This document shows positions 19,217 to 29,553 of a DNA stretch of 64,000 bases, in pieces. The DNA lies in the NCBI RefSeq assembly GCF_003202915.1, contig NZ_QGLP01000004.1, forward strand, positions 1-64,000, given 5' to 3'. The first letter of the stretch is position 1. The number at the start of each line of letters is the position of its first letter. The translations under genes were made by a program, and so were the position numbers. Under the pieces are notes generated by a model. It had not been told where the DNA came from, did not search any database, and was given only the letters and a program-made list of their open reading frames with translations. Source of the stretch: Gilliamella apicola. GTDB lineage: Bacteria; Pseudomonadota; Gammaproteobacteria; Enterobacterales; Orbaceae.

Positions 19217-21481
19217 ATGGTTTTCGATATAGATTTAATAAAAAATATTTATCAACATTATCCACAAAAAATTGATCTTATCCGCCAGAAAATTGGAAAA
19301 CCATTAACCTTGACGGAAAAAATCCTTTATGCCCATCTGGTTGAAGGTGAGGAACTTAAAGCTTATAAACGAGGTGAAGATTATGTAAATTTTTCCCCCG
19401 ATCGTGTTGCGATGCAAGATGCAACTGCGCAAATGGCGCTATTACAACTGATGAATTCTGGACGTAAACGAGTTGCTGTTCCATCAACAGTCCACTGTGA
19501 TCACCTGATACAAGCCTATAAAAATGCTCATGATGACCTGATTATTGCTGAAAGTAATAACCATGAAGTTTATCAATTTTTACGTGATGTATCGAACAAA
19601 TATGGTATTGGATTTTGGAAACCTGATGCTGGAATTATTCATCAAGTGGTACTTGAAAATTATGCCTTTCCGGGTGGAATGATGATTGGTACTGATTCAC
19701 ACACACCAAATGCTGGTGGTTTATCGATGATTGCTATTGGTGTTGGTGGTGCTGATGCCGTTGATGTTATGGCCGGTATGCCATGGGAACTGAAAATGCC
19801 AAAAATTATTGGCGTAAAATTGACTGGCAAATTATCGGGTTGGGCATCACCAAAAGATGTCATTTTAAAACTGGCCGGTATCTTAACAGTTAAAGGTGGT
19901 ACTAATTCCATTATTGAATATTTTGGCGAAGGTACTGAATCATTATCCGCCACCGGTAAAGCAACAATTTGTAATATGGGGGCAGAAGTGGGAGCAACGA
20001 CTTCAATCTTCCCTTATAGCAAAAAATCTGCTGATTATCTTAGTATGACAGGTCGTCAAGAAGTCGTTGATTTAGCCAATAAATTAAGTGATTGTTTCAA
20101 TCCTGATAAAGGAGTATTAGAACAACCTGAAAATTATTACGACCAAGTTATCGAGATTAACTTATCGACGTTAGAACCTTATGTTAATGGTCCATTTACT
20201 CCTGACTTAGCTTATCCTATTTCCCAGCTTGCCTCTGCTGTTAAGGAACATGATTATCCTGATAATATGGAAGTTGGACTTATTGGATCATGTACTAACT
20301 CTTCTTACGAAGACATGATGCGTGCAGCTTCAGTGATTGATAATGCCAATAAGTTAGGTTTGAAAGTAAATGCCAAATTAATTATCAATCCAGGCTCAGA
20401 ACAAGTTAAATATACTTCAAAACGGGATGGTATTATAAGTCGCTTTGAACAAGCTGGTGCAGCTATTATGGCTAATGCATGTGGGCCTTGTATTGGGCAA
20501 TGGCGTCGAGATGATGTTGCCGATGAACACAAAAATTCGATTGTCACTTCGTTCAATCGTAATTTCGCTAAACGTAATGATGGTAGCCCAAACACTTATG
20601 CATTTGTTTGTTCCCCAGAAATTGTAGTAGCGTTATCAATTGCTGGTAAATTAAGTTTTAATCCATTAACCGATTATCTCATCAATGATAAAGGAGAAAA
20701 AGTAAAACTCCACGAACCTATCGGCGATGAGTTACCAAAACAAGGATTTGCTGTCGATGATGCAGGTTATATTGAGCCGATGGCTGATGGTAGTTTAGTT
20801 GAAGTTCGTATTGCACCTAATTCAGAACGATTACAACAGCTATTACCTTTCTCACCTTGGGATGGTAAAGATATTATTTCGCAACCATTATTGATTAAAG
20901 CAACCGGTAAATGTACCACTGACCATATTTCAATGGCCGGTAAATGGTTAAAATTTCGTGGTCATTTAGATAATATTTCCAATAATATGTTAATTGGTGC
21001 GGTTAATGCTTTTAATCAGAAAACCAATAGTGTGTTGGATGCACAAACTGGCGATTATGTTGAAGTCCCTGCGTTGGCTCGTAAATTAAAAGCACAAGGA
21101 GTCGGCTCAATAGTCGTAGCTGAAGAGAATTATGGTGAAGGTTCGTCAAGGGAGCATGCCGCAATGGAGCCGCGCTTTTTAAATGTTAAAGCAATTGTGG
21201 TTAAATCGTTTGCGCGTATTCATGAAACTAACCTGAAAAAACAAGGCATGCTTGCATTAACCTTTGTTAACAAAGATGACTATGACAAGATCCGTGAAGA
21301 CGATCAAATTAGTATTACTGGACTCTGCGATTTTGCACCGGGTAAAAATTTGACATTAACCCTTCATCATCATGATGGTAGTCAAGATTCTTTTGCTGTA
21401 GCGCATACTTATAATCAAGCACAAATTGAATGGTTCAAAGCGGGTAGCGCATTGAATAAGTTAAAAGAAGAATTTAAATAA
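19217..21481 (+). CDS. acn: Aconitate hydratase, mitochondrial type
   Basis: The 754-residue protein is an aconitase of the mitochondrial (TIGR01340-like) type, not the 860-890-residue AcnA or AcnB usual in enterobacteria. It keeps the 4Fe-4S cysteines Cys359 (GSCTNSS) and Cys422/Cys425 ([11 protein letters not shown]), the active-site stretch [11 protein letters not shown] and the swivel-domain motif [10 protein letters not shown]. It converts citrate to isocitrate. It is the first gene of an operon with icd (21 bases on) and citrate synthase (17 bases after icd), the order reported for Bacteroides fragilis with a mitochondrial-like aconitase. Acquisition by transfer from such a donor is my inference. 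Confidence 0.93.
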   Translation: MVFDIDLIKNIYQHYPQKIDLIRQKIGKPLTLTEKILYAHLVEGEELKAYKRGEDYVNFSPDRVAMQDATAQMALLQLMNSGRKRVAVPSTVHCDHLIQAYKNAHDDLIIAESNNHEVYQFLRDVSNKYGIGFWKPDAGIIHQVVLENYAFPGGMMIGTDSHTPNAGGLSMIAIGVGGADAVDVMAGMPWELKMPKIIGVKLTGKLSGWASPKDVILKLAGILTVKGGTNSIIEYFGEGTESLSATGKATICNMGAEVGATTSIFPYSKKSADYLSMTGRQEVVDLANKLSDCFNPDKGVLEQPENYYDQVIEINLSTLEPYVNGPFTPDLAYPISQLASAVKEHDYPDNMEVGLIGSCTNSSYEDMMRAASVIDNANKLGLKVNAKLIINPGSEQVKYTSKRDGIISRFEQAGAAIMANACGPCIGQWRRDDVADEHKNSIVTSFNRNFAKRNDGSPNTYAFVCSPEIVVALSIAGKLSFNPLTDYLINDKGEKVKLHEPIGDELPKQGFAVDDAGYIEPMADGSLVEVRIAPNSERLQQLLPFSPWDGKDIISQPLLIKATGKCTTDHISMAGKWLKFRGHLDNISNNMLIGAVNAFNQKTNSVLDAQTGDYVEVPALARKLKAQGVGSIVVAEENYGEGSSREHAAMEPRFLNVKAIVVKSFARIHETNLKKQGMLALTFVNKDDYDKIREDDQISITGLCDFAPGKNLTLTLHHHDGSQDSFAVAHTYNQAQIEWFKAGSALNKLKEEFK

Positions 21482-21502
21482 GAAATAAGAGGAAGAGACA
21501 AT

Positions 21503-22765
21503 ATGAATCAGCAAGTTTCAATTGAAAATGGAAAATTAGTCGTTCCAAATCATCCAACGATTCCTTTTATTGAAGGCGATGGCATTGGTAAAGAGATTTG
21601 GCACGCTGCTCAAACAATTTTTGATAAAGCAGTTGAAAAAGCTTATCAAGGCAAACGTAGTGTTCAATGGAAAGAAGTACTTGCTGGTGAAAAGTCCTTT
21701 AATGCAAATGGATCATGGTTACCGCAAGAGACTATGGATGCCTTCAAACATTATCTTATCGGTATTAAAGGACCATTAATGACGCCAGTTGGTGGTGGGA
21801 TCCGATCACTCAATGTTGCACTGCGTCAAGAGTTAGATCTTTATGTCTGTTTGCGTCCAGTGCGTTGGTTTAAAGGTGTTGAATCACCGTTAAAGCACCC
21901 AGAAAAAGTCAGTATGACCATTTTTCGTGAAAATACTGAAGACATTTATGCCGGTATTGAGTGGCAACAAGGTACGGTCGAAGCTGAAAAGTTTTATCAT
22001 TTTTTAGCTGACCAGATGAAAGTGACCAAAGTCCGTTTTCCTAACACTTCGGCTTTCGGAGTTAAACCTGTCTCTATTGAGGGATCTGAGCGGTTAATCC
22101 GAGCCGCAATTAACTATGCATTACAACATAAATTACCATCAGTTACATTAGTTCATAAAGGTAATATTATGAAATTCACGGAAGGTGGATTTAAGCAATG
22201 GGGATATGAACTTGCGGAAAGAGAATTTACTGACGTAGTGTTCACCATGAATCAATATGCTAAAATTCAAAAAGCCGAAGGTAAGGCAGCAGCTGAACAA
22301 GCATTACAAGCTGCGAAATCAGTCGGTAGATTAATTATAAAAGATGTGATTTGTGATGCATTTTTACAAAATACCTTGTTAAAACCCGAGGATTATTCGG
22401 TTGTTGCGACATTAAACCTTAATGGTGATTATGTTTCCGATCAGCTTGCCGCCATGGTTGGTGGTATTGGTATTGCACCGGGCGCCAATATTAATTATTT
22501 AACCGGACATGCTATATTCGAAGCGACACATGGTACCGCTCCTGATATTGCTGGCCAAAATCAGGCTAACCCATCATCCCTATTATTATCTGGCGTGATG
22601 ATGTTTGAATATTTAGGATGGCATGAAGTTGGGCAACTAATTACTAATGCCATGGAAAGCTTATTTCAATCAGGCAAAGCCACTGCAGATTTAGCTCACT
22701 TTATGCAAAATGGGCAATCATTATCAACAACCCAATTTACTCAAGCAGTTATCGATAATTTATAA
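21503..22765 (+). CDS. icd: Isocitrate dehydrogenase, probably NAD-dependent
   Basis: This 420-residue protein aligns with E. coli Icd almost without gaps over its length. Substrate residues are kept, including the Ser of [14 protein letters not shown] and [14 protein letters not shown]. The cofactor pocket differs: where E. coli has Lys344, Tyr345 and Val351 (NADP-specific), this protein has Asp348, Ile349 and Ala355, and E. coli Tyr391/Arg395 are Ala395/His399. Asp-Ile is the ancestral NAD signature. It should therefore oxidise isocitrate to 2-oxoglutarate with NAD. GAGG precedes the start. It is the middle gene of the acn-icd-citrate synthase operon. Confidence 0.93.
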   Translation: MNQQVSIENGKLVVPNHPTIPFIEGDGIGKEIWHAAQTIFDKAVEKAYQGKRSVQWKEVLAGEKSFNANGSWLPQETMDAFKHYLIGIKGPLMTPVGGGIRSLNVALRQELDLYVCLRPVRWFKGVESPLKHPEKVSMTIFRENTEDIYAGIEWQQGTVEAEKFYHFLADQMKVTKVRFPNTSAFGVKPVSIEGSERLIRAAINYALQHKLPSVTLVHKGNIMKFTEGGFKQWGYELAEREFTDVVFTMNQYAKIQKAEGKAAAEQALQAAKSVGRLIIKDVICDAFLQNTLLKPEDYSVVATLNLNGDYVSDQLAAMVGGIGIAPGANINYLTGHAIFEATHGTAPDIAGQNQANPSSLLLSGVMMFEYLGWHEVGQLITNAMESLFQSGKATADLAHFMQNGQSLSTTQFTQAVIDNL

Positions 22766-22782
22766 TTCAAAGGGGATGGTTA

Positions 22783-24138
22783 ATGAAAGAAAAGTTCTTA
22801 GTTTATAAATTATCGGAAACCATTAAAAATACCAGTAAAATTGAATCTCAGCTATTCGAACAATTTAATGTAAAACGTGGATTACGTAATGCTGACCATA
22901 CCGGTGTATTAGTTGGGTTAACCAAAATTGGTGATGTATTAGGTTATGAACGCTTAGATGATGGCTCACTAAAGCCAATTGCAGGTAAATTATTATATCG
23001 TGGTATTGATATTGAAGAGCTTGTACATAATGCCCAGCAAGAGCGACGAACAGGTTTTGAAGAAACCATTTACTTATTATTATCTGGTTATTTACCTGAT
23101 AAGGAAGAATTACGGGATTTTTCATGTTTACTTTGTGAATCCATGGCATTAGAAAAGCAAACCAAGATTGCTATTATGGAACTTGAAGGTCATGATGTAA
23201 TGAACATTTTGGCTAGAACTGTTCTTGAAATGTACACTTATGATCCTGAGCCTGACGATACCTCACGTGATAATTTAATGCGTCAATCTATTGATTTGAT
23301 TGCTAAATTTCCGGCAATCATCGCTTATGCCTATAATATGTTAAGTCATAGTGCTAAAGGAAAATCCTTACATATCCGTCACCCACACGAAGATTTTTCG
23401 ATTGCGGAAAATTTTCTCTATATGATGAAAGGATCAGGGCGATATACAGAACTTGATGTAAGAGTGCTTGATTTAGCCATGATAATTCATGCCGAACATG
23501 GTGGTGGGAATAACTCAACTTTTACTGTTCGAGTAACGAGCTCCACGGGTACTGATACTTACTCATCGATTGCCGCAGGAATAGGATCATTGAAAGGTCC
23601 ATTACATGGTGGAGCAAATTTGCAAGTAGGAAAAATGCTTAAACATCTTGCACAAGAGATCAAAAATTGGACTGATGCCGATGAGATTGATGCCTATTTA
23701 CAACGTATTTTAAATAAGGAAGTGTTCGATAAAAAAGGGTTAATTTATGGTATTGGCCATGCTGTTTATACTGTATCGGACCCAAGAGCCATGTTATTAA
23801 AAGAGATGGCTTATCAACTTGCTCAAGAAAAAGGACGTGAAGAAGAATATAACTTCTTAAATTTACTTGAGGAACGAGCTATTCATGCGGTAGTAAATCG
23901 TAAAAATGCCAGAACCAAAAAACAAGTCTGCGCTAATGTCGATTTCTATTCTGGTTTTGTTTATGACATGATCGGCTTACCTAAAGAAGTGTATACACCA
24001 TTATTTGCTATGTCGCGAATTGTAGGTTGGTGTGCTCATCGTATTGAAGAACTTAATTTTGATGATCGTCGAATTATCCGTCCTGCCTATAAAAATATTG
24101 GCGAACTTAGGCCTTTTACCCCTTTAAAAGATCGTTAG
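22783..24138 (+). CDS. gltA: Citrate synthase
   Basis: The 451-residue protein has the citrate synthase catalytic set: His in GPLHGGAN (about residue 274), His in YGIGHAVY followed by DPRA (about 330), and Asp in NVDFYSG (about 386). Its length and N-terminus (LFEQFNVKRGLRNADHTGV) resemble the citrate synthases of Clostridia and Bacteroidetes rather than the 427-residue NADH-regulated E. coli GltA. It condenses acetyl-CoA with oxaloacetate and ends the acn-icd operon, before a hairpin terminator. AAGGGGA lies just upstream of its ATG. Confidence 0.93.
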   Translation: MKEKFLVYKLSETIKNTSKIESQLFEQFNVKRGLRNADHTGVLVGLTKIGDVLGYERLDDGSLKPIAGKLLYRGIDIEELVHNAQQERRTGFEETIYLLLSGYLPDKEELRDFSCLLCESMALEKQTKIAIMELEGHDVMNILARTVLEMYTYDPEPDDTSRDNLMRQSIDLIAKFPAIIAYAYNMLSHSAKGKSLHIRHPHEDFSIAENFLYMMKGSGRYTELDVRVLDLAMIIHAEHGGGNNSTFTVRVTSSTGTDTYSSIAAGIGSLKGPLHGGANLQVGKMLKHLAQEIKNWTDADEIDAYLQRILNKEVFDKKGLIYGIGHAVYTVSDPRAMLLKEMAYQLAQEKGREEEYNFLNLLEERAIHAVVNRKNARTKKQVCANVDFYSGFVYDMIGLPKEVYTPLFAMSRIVGWCAHRIEELNFDDRRIIRPAYKNIGELRPFTPLKDR

Positions 24139-24146
24139 CTTATTTG

Positions 24147-24172
24147 CCGTCAGTATCATTCTGACGGTTATA
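24147..24172 (+). terminator. Terminator after the acn-icd-citrate synthase operon
   Basis: CCGTCAG (24147-24153), loop TATCATT, CTGACGG (24161-24167) forms a 7-bp GC-rich stem followed by TTATATT. The T run is imperfect, but it is placed right after the operon stop codon. Confidence 0.7.
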
Positions 24173-24277
24173 TTAAAATAACTATTTATTAAAAAAATCG
24201 TGGTGATTTAGAACAATAGTTTGTAGACTATGTGGAATTAATCGTTTTTGGCTATGTAATTGGTACATAGATCGTAT

Positions 24278-25816
24278 ATGAATCTTTTAAAATCTTTAGC
24301 TACAGTTAGCTCGATGACAATGGTTTCACGTGTTTTAGGATTTGTTCGTGATGCTATTATTGCCCGCTTTTTTGGTGCGGGAATGGCAACGGATGCCTTT
24401 TTTGTTGCCTTCAAGTTGCCTAATTTACTTCGTCGTATTTTTGCTGAAGGTGCATTCTCTCAAGCTTTTGTCCCCATTCTGGCTGAATATAAAAATCAGC
24501 AGGGCATTGAGGCATCACGTACTTTTGTGGCCTATATTGCAGGTTTATTAACGTTAGTATTAGCTATTGTTACGTTAATTGGTATTGTGACAGCGCCATT
24601 TATCATAATGATAACTGCGCCAGGTTTTATGCAAGAATCAAACGATAAATTTGAACTTGCAACGGTCATGTTGCGAATTACGTTTCCTTATATCTTTTTT
24701 ATCTCACTTGCCTCATTAGTGGGAGCCATACTTAATACCTGGAATCGTTTTTCAGTACCAGCATTTGTACCAACATTCCTAAATATTAGCATGATTGCTT
24801 TTACTTTATTTTTAACCCCTTATTTTAATCCGCCTGTACTTGCGTTAGCGGTTTCAGTCGTTGTGGGCGGTGTTATACAGCTACTTTATCAATTACCTTA
24901 TTTGAAAAAGATTGGTATGTTAGTTTTACCGCGAATTAGCTTTAGAGATAGTGGTGTATGGCGAGTGTTAAAACAGATGGGACCGGCTATTTTAGGTGTA
25001 TCGGTTGGACAAATATCACTGATCATAAATACGATTTTTGCCTCATTCCTGATTTCAGGTTCTGTTTCTTGGATGTATTATGCTGACCGACTTATGGAGT
25101 TTCCTGCCGGTGTGCTCGGTGTGGCTCTAGGTACTATTTTATTGCCATCTTTAGCTAAAAGTTTTGCTAAAGGTGAACACAAACAATATTCAGAGCTATT
25201 AGATTGGGGGCTTCGTCTCTGTTTTTTATTAGCCTTGCCAAGTACCGTAGCATTGGGTGTTATATCAAAGCCATTGATATCAACTCTTTTTGAATATGGA
25301 CAATTTACTTTAAATGATACTTTGATGACTCAACGTGCTTTAGTCGCTTACTCAATTGGTTTACTTGGACTTATTTTAATTAAAGTATTAGCTCCAGCAT
25401 TTTATTCCCGACAAGATATTAAAACACCGGTGAAAATTGCATTAATTACCCTTATTTTAACACAATTGATGAATCTGGCTTTTATTGGCCCTTTACAACA
25501 TGCAGGTCTTTCATTATCAATTGGGCTGGCAGCATGTTTTAATGCTAGTCTGTTATTTTGGCAACTTCGTAAAAAGAAACTTTATCAACCACAGCCAGGT
25601 TGGTATCGATTTTTAATCAAGGTTATTATTGCAGTTTTATTGATGTCGTCAGTATTGTGGTTTGGTGCAGAATTATTACCAGATTGGTCTAAAGGGGCAA
25701 TGTTAGCCAGAATTGGTCGTCTGTTCTTGTTGGTTATTGTTGGTATTGGCATCTATTTTGGATCACTGGCTTTAATGGGTTTTAAAATAAAGCATTTTAT
25801 TAAACGAATTGAATAA
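24278..25816 (+). CDS. murJ: Lipid II flippase MurJ (MviN)
   Basis: From ATG 24278 the 512-residue protein begins [15 protein letters not shown], like E. coli MurJ. It has about 14 membrane spans and the family landmarks [38 protein letters not shown] and [13 protein letters not shown], which hold the arginines needed for function. It flips lipid II across the inner membrane for cell-wall synthesis. The frame opens six codons earlier at TTG 24260, but the ATG matches the family start. Confidence 0.95.
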   Translation: MNLLKSLATVSSMTMVSRVLGFVRDAIIARFFGAGMATDAFFVAFKLPNLLRRIFAEGAFSQAFVPILAEYKNQQGIEASRTFVAYIAGLLTLVLAIVTLIGIVTAPFIIMITAPGFMQESNDKFELATVMLRITFPYIFFISLASLVGAILNTWNRFSVPAFVPTFLNISMIAFTLFLTPYFNPPVLALAVSVVVGGVIQLLYQLPYLKKIGMLVLPRISFRDSGVWRVLKQMGPAILGVSVGQISLIINTIFASFLISGSVSWMYYADRLMEFPAGVLGVALGTILLPSLAKSFAKGEHKQYSELLDWGLRLCFLLALPSTVALGVISKPLISTLFEYGQFTLNDTLMTQRALVAYSIGLLGLILIKVLAPAFYSRQDIKTPVKIALITLILTQLMNLAFIGPLQHAGLSLSIGLAACFNASLLFWQLRKKKLYQPQPGWYRFLIKVIIAVLLMSSVLWFGAELLPDWSKGAMLARIGRLFLLVIVGIGIYFGSLALMGFKIKHFIKRIE

Positions 25817-25838
25817 ATATAGATAATAAGGAAGTTAA

Positions 25839-26762
25839 ATGGAGAAAACGTCTTTTTTTAAATTGTCGATGATAGGTAGTACAATTTATTTGTTTCTGAG
25901 TCTTTTACTGATTATATTGTACCGCTCTTGTCAACCAGATATAGGTTTTTCACAAGAATTATTTTGGCATTATCTTAACTCCGTTAGCTTATTAGATTCG
26001 TTTTTTTTATATCAATTTTTCGAAGCGTTATGGCTTTTTGGTTTATTAACATTATTTCTTCATTTTAATAATATTTATCTTGTTAACAAACATAATGTCC
26101 TTTTATTATTGCTATTAATATTAGTGTATTCAGGCATCACTTTTTGTATATGGCGTTCTATTGACACTTATATTGATGAGTTATCTTCTTCATCACAGAG
26201 TGTATTATGTTATTCTGCATTCATTTTTCTTCATTATATTTTTTATTCTTTACTTTTATATTATTTGGTTGAATTATCGAAAAAATATTTTTTAAAAAAT
26301 CGGCAAGCTTTTTGTTTAACGTCCGAAAATAGTAGTTTAATTCATGCGATACTTTTTTTAGCATTTATTTGTCCAATTTTGTATAGTGGATTTGAAATAA
26401 TTGAAAATTTAATTATGGTTTTGGGCCATGGATCTGTTAATCGTGATTTAAAATTTACTTTTATCCTTTTTATACTATTTTGTATGCGTGTTAGTAAAAA
26501 AAATTTCATGATTTCTTTTGATGAAATTCAATACGCAAGGTTGTTTAAAAGTGTATTCGTATCTAGTGTCTTGTTGTTACTTAATGTTTTAATTTGTTTA
26601 CTTCTTAGAGGAGAGTCTAGAAGTTTTTATTTTGATTATTCCTCGTTAATCTTAGATTATGTTAAACTGTTTTTTTTAGTTGTATTTTTTCTTTTATTAA
26701 CTTATTTAATTTTCAATAAAGTGACTAAATATTATTTTTTAAAATTTGATAATAAAAAATAA
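25839..26762 (+). CDS. Unrecognised multi-span membrane protein, first of a tandem pair
   Basis: A 307-residue, very hydrophobic protein with roughly eight predicted spans. I do not recognise the family. It starts MEKTSFFKLSMIG after AAGGAAG and shares many segments with the next gene, including LLTLF.H, a YLVNK.N segment, LLLYYLV, FDEIQYARLFKSV and NKVTKYYF near the C-terminus. The pair therefore arose by duplication. Base composition is even more T-rich than the neighbours, from Phe, Leu and Ile codons. It is 22 bases after murJ, so cotranscription is likely, but no functional link can be inferred. Confidence 0.7.
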   Translation: MEKTSFFKLSMIGSTIYLFLSLLLIILYRSCQPDIGFSQELFWHYLNSVSLLDSFFLYQFFEALWLFGLLTLFLHFNNIYLVNKHNVLLLLLLILVYSGITFCIWRSIDTYIDELSSSSQSVLCYSAFIFLHYIFYSLLLYYLVELSKKYFLKNRQAFCLTSENSSLIHAILFLAFICPILYSGFEIIENLIMVLGHGSVNRDLKFTFILFILFCMRVSKKNFMISFDEIQYARLFKSVFVSSVLLLLNVLICLLLRGESRSFYFDYSSLILDYVKLFFLVVFFLLLTYLIFNKVTKYYFLKFDNKK

Positions 26763-26788
26763 TTAATGAAATGGGATGCAATATACAT

Positions 26789-27733
26789 ATGGAAAAGAGT
26801 TTTTTTAAGCTACCGTTGATAGGTTGTTTAATCTATTTTATGTTAAGCATACTATTTAACGTATTTTTTTTATATTTGCACGCAGATGAATTTTTCCTAG
26901 GAAATTTTACTTGGTATGTATTTTTTGATGTGCCTTTTTCATTTTTATTAAGGCTTTTTTTTGAACACTATTTTACCGATACCTTATTGATTTTTGGCCT
27001 TTTAACTCTATTCTTTCATTCTGCCCATGTTTATATTGTTAATAAAGTTAATATTACTTTGTTGATCATTATAATGTCGGTTTATTCTATAGTTACCTAT
27101 CTCATTAAAATTAATACAACTGTTTATTTAAAAACAGTATTTTCTTTGTTACCAATATTCCCTATAGCATTGGCTATTATTCATTATTTACTTAATGTGT
27201 TACTTTTATATTATTTGATTGTTTTTTGTAAAGGTTATTTTATTAAAAGTCAAAATGAATTTATTTTAACTAAAAAAAACTCCCCAAAAATTCATTTTAT
27301 TCTTTTTTCTTTGTTTAGTTGCTTTATATTGATTAAGTGTTTTATTTTTATGAAACGAGCCTTTTCAATAAATGTATTTAGTGGTTCCATTTATAATCAT
27401 TTAACAGCTATTTATAACCATTTAATGGTTATTTATCTGGTTGCGATATTGTTTGGTCTGGTGTTTAGCAAACAATCTTTTCATGTTTTCTTTGATAAAA
27501 TTCAATATGTAAAACTTTTTAAAAGTGTATTAATATCAAATGTTTTAATTTTATCCATTGCTTTAATTGCCTTTATTGTCATTTATAATAATCCATCAAA
27601 ATACTATTTTGACTCATTTATATCTATTTTTGACAATATTAATAAATTACTTTTAGTGATATTGCTTATTTCATTGATTTGTCTAACTCTTAATAAAACA
27701 ACTAAATATTATTTTGGTAAGGCGGCATTTTGA
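26789..27733 (+). CDS. Unrecognised multi-span membrane protein, second of a tandem pair
   Basis: From ATG 26789 this 314-residue protein starts MEKSFFKLPLIG, matching the start of its upstream neighbour; the frame opens six codons earlier at ATG 26771. About eight membrane spans are visible. Conserved with the paralogue are LLTLFFH, YIVNKVN, VLLLYYLI, FDKIQYVKLFKSV and NKTTKYYF. The first gene ends only 26 bases upstream. The family is unknown to me, and no catalytic motif is visible. It meets the convergent dusC gene 11 bases after its stop codon. Confidence 0.7.
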   Translation: MEKSFFKLPLIGCLIYFMLSILFNVFFLYLHADEFFLGNFTWYVFFDVPFSFLLRLFFEHYFTDTLLIFGLLTLFFHSAHVYIVNKVNITLLIIIMSVYSIVTYLIKINTTVYLKTVFSLLPIFPIALAIIHYLLNVLLLYYLIVFCKGYFIKSQNEFILTKKNSPKIHFILFSLFSCFILIKCFIFMKRAFSINVFSGSIYNHLTAIYNHLMVIYLVAILFGLVFSKQSFHVFFDKIQYVKLFKSVLISNVLILSIALIAFIVIYNNPSKYYFDSFISIFDNINKLLLVILLISLICLTLNKTTKYYFGKAAF

Positions 27734-27744
27734 AAGAGTCAAAA

Positions 27745-28704
27745 TTAGTTAGATTTATTATCTAATTTGGTTTTCAAAAAATTACAGATTTCATTTTGTG
27801 ATTTTAGTTGTCTGATTTCTGGTATTAATATGGATGCTTGAGGGTAATTTTGCCTTAAATAAGCCAACCACTGTTTTATTCTAGCCGAATGATAAAGTGG
27901 TTTAGCATCTTCGATAGGTGTCATTGCGTAGCGCAGCAGTAATTGCATTACTTCTTGCCAATTTAATGGTGAATGTTTAAATCGAATTTTATTGGCTAGA
28001 TTAGGAATATTAAGTATTCCTCGACCTAGCATAATGTCATTTGTTTGGCTTTGCGTTAGGCAATTTTGAGCATCTGCAATAGAAAATATTTCACCGTTAG
28101 CAATAACCGGAATGGTTAATTTTTGTTTAATTTTACCAATGGTAGACCAATCAATTTTCTCGGCTTTATATCCATCTGTTTTGGTACGACCGTGAATAAT
28201 AATTTCATTAGCACCAGCTTGTTCAATTGCTTCGGCTATTTCGTAACAGCGGGATTTATCATCCCAGCCTAATCGGATTTTAACCGATAAAATTGGGATA
28301 GCACCAATTGCAGTCCTAACTTGAGTCACAATATTAAATATTTGATCTGGATATTGTAATAAATAAGCACCACCATGGCTACCAACAACGGTTTTAGCTG
28401 GACAACCAAAATTGATATCTATGCCATAAGAACCTAGTTCAAGCGCTTTAATGGCATTTTCAGCCATCCATTCAGGAGATTGTCCTAATAGTTGAACTCG
28501 GACTGGCGTTCCAGATAAGGTTTTTCCTTCATTATACAGTTCTGGACATAGTCGATAAAAAGTTCGGTTTGATAATTTATGTTGGGTTACTCTTACAAAC
28601 TCGGTGACACAATAATCAAATTGATTGATTTCAGTTAATATTTGCCGAACATAATAATCAAGAACGCCTTCCATGGGCGCTAAAATGATGCGATTTAATT
28701 GCAT
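27745..28704 (-). CDS. dusC: tRNA-dihydrouridine(16) synthase DusC
   Basis: The 319-residue flavoenzyme matches E. coli DusC: APMEGVLD at the N-terminus, catalytic Cys in NFGCPAKTV (about residue 98), VKIRLGWDD, IHGRTKTDGY and FMN-binding GRGILNIPN. ITEFVRV-like CVTEFVRV and the C-terminal YHSARIKQWLAYLR favour DusC over DusA or DusB. It reduces U16 of tRNA to dihydrouridine using FMN and NADPH. Its start overlaps the end of moeB by 10 bases, so the two are probably translationally coupled. Confidence 0.92.
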   Translation of the reverse strand: MQLNRIILAPMEGVLDYYVRQILTEINQFDYCVTEFVRVTQHKLSNRTFYRLCPELYNEGKTLSGTPVRVQLLGQSPEWMAENAIKALELGSYGIDINFGCPAKTVVGSHGGAYLLQYPDQIFNIVTQVRTAIGAIPILSVKIRLGWDDKSRCYEIAEAIEQAGANEIIIHGRTKTDGYKAEKIDWSTIGKIKQKLTIPVIANGEIFSIADAQNCLTQSQTNDIMLGRGILNIPNLANKIRFKHSPLNWQEVMQLLLRYAMTPIEDAKPLYHSARIKQWLAYLRQNYPQASILIPEIRQLKSQNEICNFLKTKLDNKSN

Positions 28705-29474
28705 TTTAGCTCCTGTTTAGCCTGTCGATTTCCACAAACAATACAATTAGCTTGTTTAGCAAATGTGAATTGGTTGAATTCCATCGTCATGCTATCAACC
28801 ATTAGTACTCGACCAATTAAAGGTTTACCATAATGGGTAAGTACTTTGATTGCCTCTAGAGCTTGCATTGAACCGAACATGCCAACCAATGGTGCCATTA
28901 CCCCGGCTTCAATACAAGTAAGTTGGTCTTCACCAAATAAGTAACTTAAGCAGTGGTAGCAGGCTTGGTTATCTTCATAGTTAAATACAGTGAGTAAACC
29001 TTCCATGCGAATAGCCGCTCCGGAAACTAACGGTTTTTTTTCTTGAAAACAGCAACGGTTAATTTGTTCACGGCTGGTTAAATTATCGGTGCAATCAATA
29101 ACGATATCATATTGTTTAATTAAGGAAATTAGTTCATTATCACTCAGTTTCTGATTAATAGCTTCAATAATCATATTGGCATTAATATTATCCAATGCTT
29201 GTTTTGCGACTTCAACCTTATATTGATTTATTGATTTTTGAGTATATAAAATTTGTCTATTTAAATTCGACTCTGATATGGTATCAAAATCATTTAATGT
29301 TAACTTACCAATACCCGATGCAGCTAAATAGAGAGAAGCTGAACAACCTAATCCCCCTAATCCAATAATTAATACTGAACTATTTTTTAAAATTTGTTGC
29401 TTTTCAATGTCGAAACCCTGCAAAGTTATTTGCCTGTCATAACGAAATAATTCTTGATCGGTAAGCGTTAACAT
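28695..29474 (-). CDS. moeB: Molybdopterin-synthase adenylyltransferase MoeB
   Basis: The 259-residue E1-like enzyme has the nucleotide motif IGLGGLGCSASLYLAASG (about 35-52), DFDTISESNLNRQ (about 62) with the adenylation Arg, DCTDN (about 125) and the zinc Cys pairs CYHC and CIVC. GAAIRMEGLLTVF and EAGVMAPLVGM match E. coli MoeB rather than ThiF. It adenylates the C-terminal glycine of MoaD for molybdopterin synthesis. No other molybdenum-cofactor gene is nearby, so a ThiS-directed role cannot be excluded. Confidence 0.85.
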   Translation of the reverse strand: MLTLTDQELFRYDRQITLQGFDIEKQQILKNSSVLIIGLGGLGCSASLYLAASGIGKLTLNDFDTISESNLNRQILYTQKSINQYKVEVAKQALDNINANMIIEAINQKLSDNELISLIKQYDIVIDCTDNLTSREQINRCCFQEKKPLVSGAAIRMEGLLTVFNYEDNQACYHCLSYLFGEDQLTCIEAGVMAPLVGMFGSMQALEAIKVLTHYGKPLIGRVLMVDSMTMEFNQFTFAKQANCIVCGNRQAKQELKCN

Positions 29475-29520
29475 ATGAAGTGATTATTGTTGTTGATAAT
29501 AATGTGGATAGTATAACAAA

Positions 29521-29546
29521 AACTTGGCACAAGATTGTGCCAAGTT
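29521..29546 (-). terminator. Intrinsic terminator of the M20/DUF3100 operon
   Basis: AACTTGGCACA (29521-29531), loop AGAT, TGTGCCAAGTT (29536-29546) is an 11-bp perfect stem. Read on the minus strand it is followed by TTTTTGTTAT, a good T run. It lies 7 bases after the stop codon of the amidohydrolase gene. Confidence 0.88.
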
Positions 29547-29553
29547 CTAAACT

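Noticed and set aside
19217-21481. AcnA or AcnB
   Set aside because: The 754-residue length and motif context fit mitochondrial-type aconitase; AcnA and AcnB are about 100 or more residues longer.
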